A DNA stretch of 64,000 nucleotides from JABFRJ01 sp963847145 (GTDB lineage: Bacteria; Pseudomonadota; Alphaproteobacteria; Rhizobiales; Hyphomicrobiaceae): contig CAWJYN010000008.1 in the NCBI GenBank assembly GCA_963847145.1, forward strand, positions 40,267 to 104,266. The letters are read 5' to 3'. The notes under the pieces are model-generated. The model ran no database searches. It was not told where the DNA came from and saw only the letters and a list, made by a program, of their open reading frames with translations. Below are positions 62,120-64,000 of the stretch, in pieces. A program made the position numbers and the translations under genes. Position 1 is the first letter of the stretch, and every line of letters starts with the position of its first letter.

Positions 62120-62729
62120 ATGGACCCCATCTTCTACTTCGATTTCGGCAGCCCCAACGCATATCTCGTGCATCGCGTCATTCCCGGGATCGAGCAACGC
62201 ACAGGGAAGCGGTTCAAGTACCAACCAGTCCTTCTCGGCGGACTGTTTAAGCTCACAGGCAATCAGGCGCCATCGCAGGCTTTCGCAAATATCCCGAAGA
62301 AGCTGGACTACGAGCGGCTGGAAATGATGCGCTTCGTCAAGAAGCATGGCCTCACGAAATTCCAGCGCAACCCACACTTTCCCGTCAACACACTAGCGCT
62401 GATGCGCTGCGCCGTCGCCGCTGAGGCAGAGGGACTGCTTCCGGCGTATGTCGAAGGCATGTTCCACTTCATGTGGGAAGAACCGCGCAAGCTCGATGAT
62501 ATGTCCATTCTCGCTCAGACGATTACGGATGCCGGACTGCCGAGCCAACACTTGATGCAACGGGCACAGGAGCAACCCATCAAGGATCGGCTGCTGCAAT
62601 ACACGCAAACGGCCTTCGATCACGGAGCGTTCGGCATCCCGAGCTTCCTGGTGGGGCCGAACTGTTCTTCGGCAAGGAACGCTTGGGCCAGGTTGAAGCA
62701 GAGATCTTGTCGGCTGCTGCGCCGCAGTA
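62120..62729 (+). CDS. 2-hydroxychromene-2-carboxylate isomerase-like (GST kappa/DsbA fold), frameshifted
   Basis: About 203 residues when repaired. Starts MDPIFYFDFGSPNAYLVHRV, with Ser at the glutathione-contact position as in kappa-class GSTs and the isomerase of naphthalene catabolism. HGLTKFQRNPHFPVNTLALM and AYVEGMFHFMWEEPRKLDDM are the helical insert. Near 62655 a G is missing from a G run: FLVG is followed out of frame instead of AELFFGKERLGQVEAEI, which ends at TAA 62727. Starts nine bases after the SDR stop, so it is in the same operon. Confidence 0.87.
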
Positions 62730-62855
62730 ATGGTGCGGAAGTGTGCCGGCCACTGCTGCAACGGTGTCTGGCTTCAAGAGGTGAGAGCCGTGACTGATTT
62801 GACTGTCTGACCAACGCCGCCGGTACTTGGCTCACAGACCCAGACGATTGGACGA

Positions 62856-64000
62856 GTGCCGATCTGTGCGACACTGCCGTCTCGGCTGCACGCGATCTAT
62901 GAGCGGATGGTCGCGGTCAATCCACTGCATCCTGCGTTCATCGAAAATGGCGTCACCTGGAGCTATGGCGATTTTGCTGCTTCAGTCGATGCCGTAGCGG
63001 ATACTCTGACGACGCTCGAAATCCGCCCTGGCGATCGCGTCATGATCGTCAGCGAGAACAGCGTCGCGGCATCGGCGTTCGTGATGGCGGCCAGCAAGAT
63101 CGATGCTTGGGGCAATCATTGCAAATCCACGCCTGTCGGCTCGAGAGCTTGACCAGATTTATGAGCACAGCGGTGCGCGCCGACGCTTTTTCATGTGCAG
63201 TATTTCACTCGAGGCTTCCGCGCACGCCGACCGATGCGGCGCTGGCAAGTCTTTCGTCGGGCCCTATCCAGACATTGGCATCGGTGCCTTGAACGAAGGC
63301 GCTGCAGTCGAGGCGGTCCACGCTGACGGCAGCCGGCAAGTTGCGGTCTTGATCTATACGTCCGGCACGACGGGTATGCCGAAGGGCGTGATGCTCAGCC
63401 ATCACAATCTACTTTTCGCGGCACGGACATCGGGGCTTCTGCGCGCGTTGATGCCTGACGACCGCAACTATGCTGTCCTGCCGATGTCGCACATCGTTGG
63501 CCTGAGCATCGGACTGGTGTCGACGCTGATGTTTGGCGCGACGAATGTTTCAGTTCCAAAGTATGATCCAGCGCATCTCGCGCAGTCGCTTGCGTCTGAC
63601 GGCATCACGATCTTGTCCGGCGTGCCCGCCACGTATCAACGCCTCCTTGCTTACAAGGCCGCAGCAGGGCTTTCCCGCGTCGACAAAGGTCGCCTGAGGC
63701 TGATTAGCGTGGCCGGGGCGCCGCTAGACCCGGCGCTCAAAAAGCGCGCTGAGACGGAACTGGGGCTGCCATTGTTGAACGCCTTCGGGATCACCGAATG
63801 CTCCCCGGGCATTTCCGGGGTGCGCCAGGACGATCCACAAGCAGACGAAACCGTTGGCCGGCTACTTCCGGGCCTCGAAACTCGTCTCGTCCGGATTGAT
63901 GGCCAAGCGGCATCAGAAGGCGAGGTCGGTGAGCTGCACGTTCGCGGACCGAACATCATGCTCGGCTACTACAAAGCTCAGGATCTCACTGACAAGGCCG
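62856..64000 (+). CDS. AMP-dependent acyl-CoA synthetase, frameshifted and cut by the window end
   Basis: ANL-superfamily adenylating enzyme, first 380 residues or so. GTG at 62856 (PICATLPSRLHAIYERMVAV) is the probable start, as AFIENGVTWSYGDFA follows at the expected place. A one-base insertion near 63112 (TGGGGCAAT for TGGGCAAT) shifts the frame; repaired it reads AIIANPRLSARELDQIYEHS. Motifs: AMP-binding P-loop IYTSGTTGMPKGVML, PMSHIVGLSIG, GVPATYQRLLAY, NAFGITECSPGISG and GELHVRGPNIMLGYY. It activates an organic acid as CoA thioester; the substrate is unknown. It follows the isomerase in the plus-strand operon. Confidence 0.88.

Overview
The window is a GC-rich stretch of an alphaproteobacterial chromosome, most likely from the Hyphomicrobiales (Rhizobiales). 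The evidence is the Porin_2-type outer membrane porin, the rpsU-dnaG-rpoD block whose primase has lost most zinc ligands, DUF1127, DUF2852, HlyU, DUF6111 and DUF6476 neighbours, an RluD/DUF6476 divergent pair, DsbA genes beside smc, and several palindromic repeat families. No rRNA, tRNA, CRISPR array or intact insertion sequence was found. The species cannot be named from the sequence.

Layout. 1-8 kb: small membrane ORF, alpha/beta hydrolase, histidine phosphatase, porin, a wrecked REP-associated transposase (RAYT) between its REP-like repeats, and alaS; most of these carry single-base frameshifts. 8-15 kb: a YafY regulator with an isoprenylcysteine methyltransferase-like gene, DUF1127, HlyU, TetR, DUF2852, remnants of two toxin-antitoxin systems and a secreted two-repeat protein. 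14-22 kb: housekeeping genes rpoD, dnaG, rpsU, purK and purE. 22-34 kb: universal stress protein, a broken SnoaL-like gene, sterol-desaturase-like hydroxylase, creatininase, CCA-adding enzyme, a DUF6111/NUDIX/DUF1285 run, lytic transglycosylase, a secreted cysteine-peptidase-like protein and a three-repeat relative of the 13 kb protein. 34-43 kb: FAD-linked oxidase, then an alginate-like module: PilZ-HlyD (Alg44-like), GT2 synthase (Alg8-like), GDP-mannose 6-dehydrogenase (AlgD-like) and an RTX/DUF4114 protein. 43-56 kb: rluD, DUF6476, hrpB, cytochrome c', MsbA-like ABC exporter, two dsbA genes and smc. 56.7-64 kb: an accessory redox/catabolic cluster (molybdopterin oxidoreductase, two SDRs, ferredoxin-NADP reductase, HxlR regulator, hydroxychromene-carboxylate-isomerase-like protein, and an acyl-CoA/AMP ligase running off the end).

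The most biologically interesting block is 35.5-42.6 kb. AlgD would make GDP-mannuronate, the Alg8-like synthase would polymerise it across the inner membrane, and the PilZ domain of the Alg44-like partner would gate synthesis by c-di-GMP. The usual periplasmic and outer-membrane alginate genes (algK, algE, algG, algX, algL) are absent, and an RTX protein stands where they might be expected. The pathway is inferred from motifs; the polymer is unknown.

Sequence quality matters here. At least nine genes, including the essential alaS, carry frameshifts that one-base edits mostly repair, and they cluster in the first 8 kb, while rpoD, dnaG, hrpB, smc and the alg-like genes are intact. Consensus errors are the simplest reading for most of them; the RAYT and the toxin-antitoxin remnants look truly decayed.
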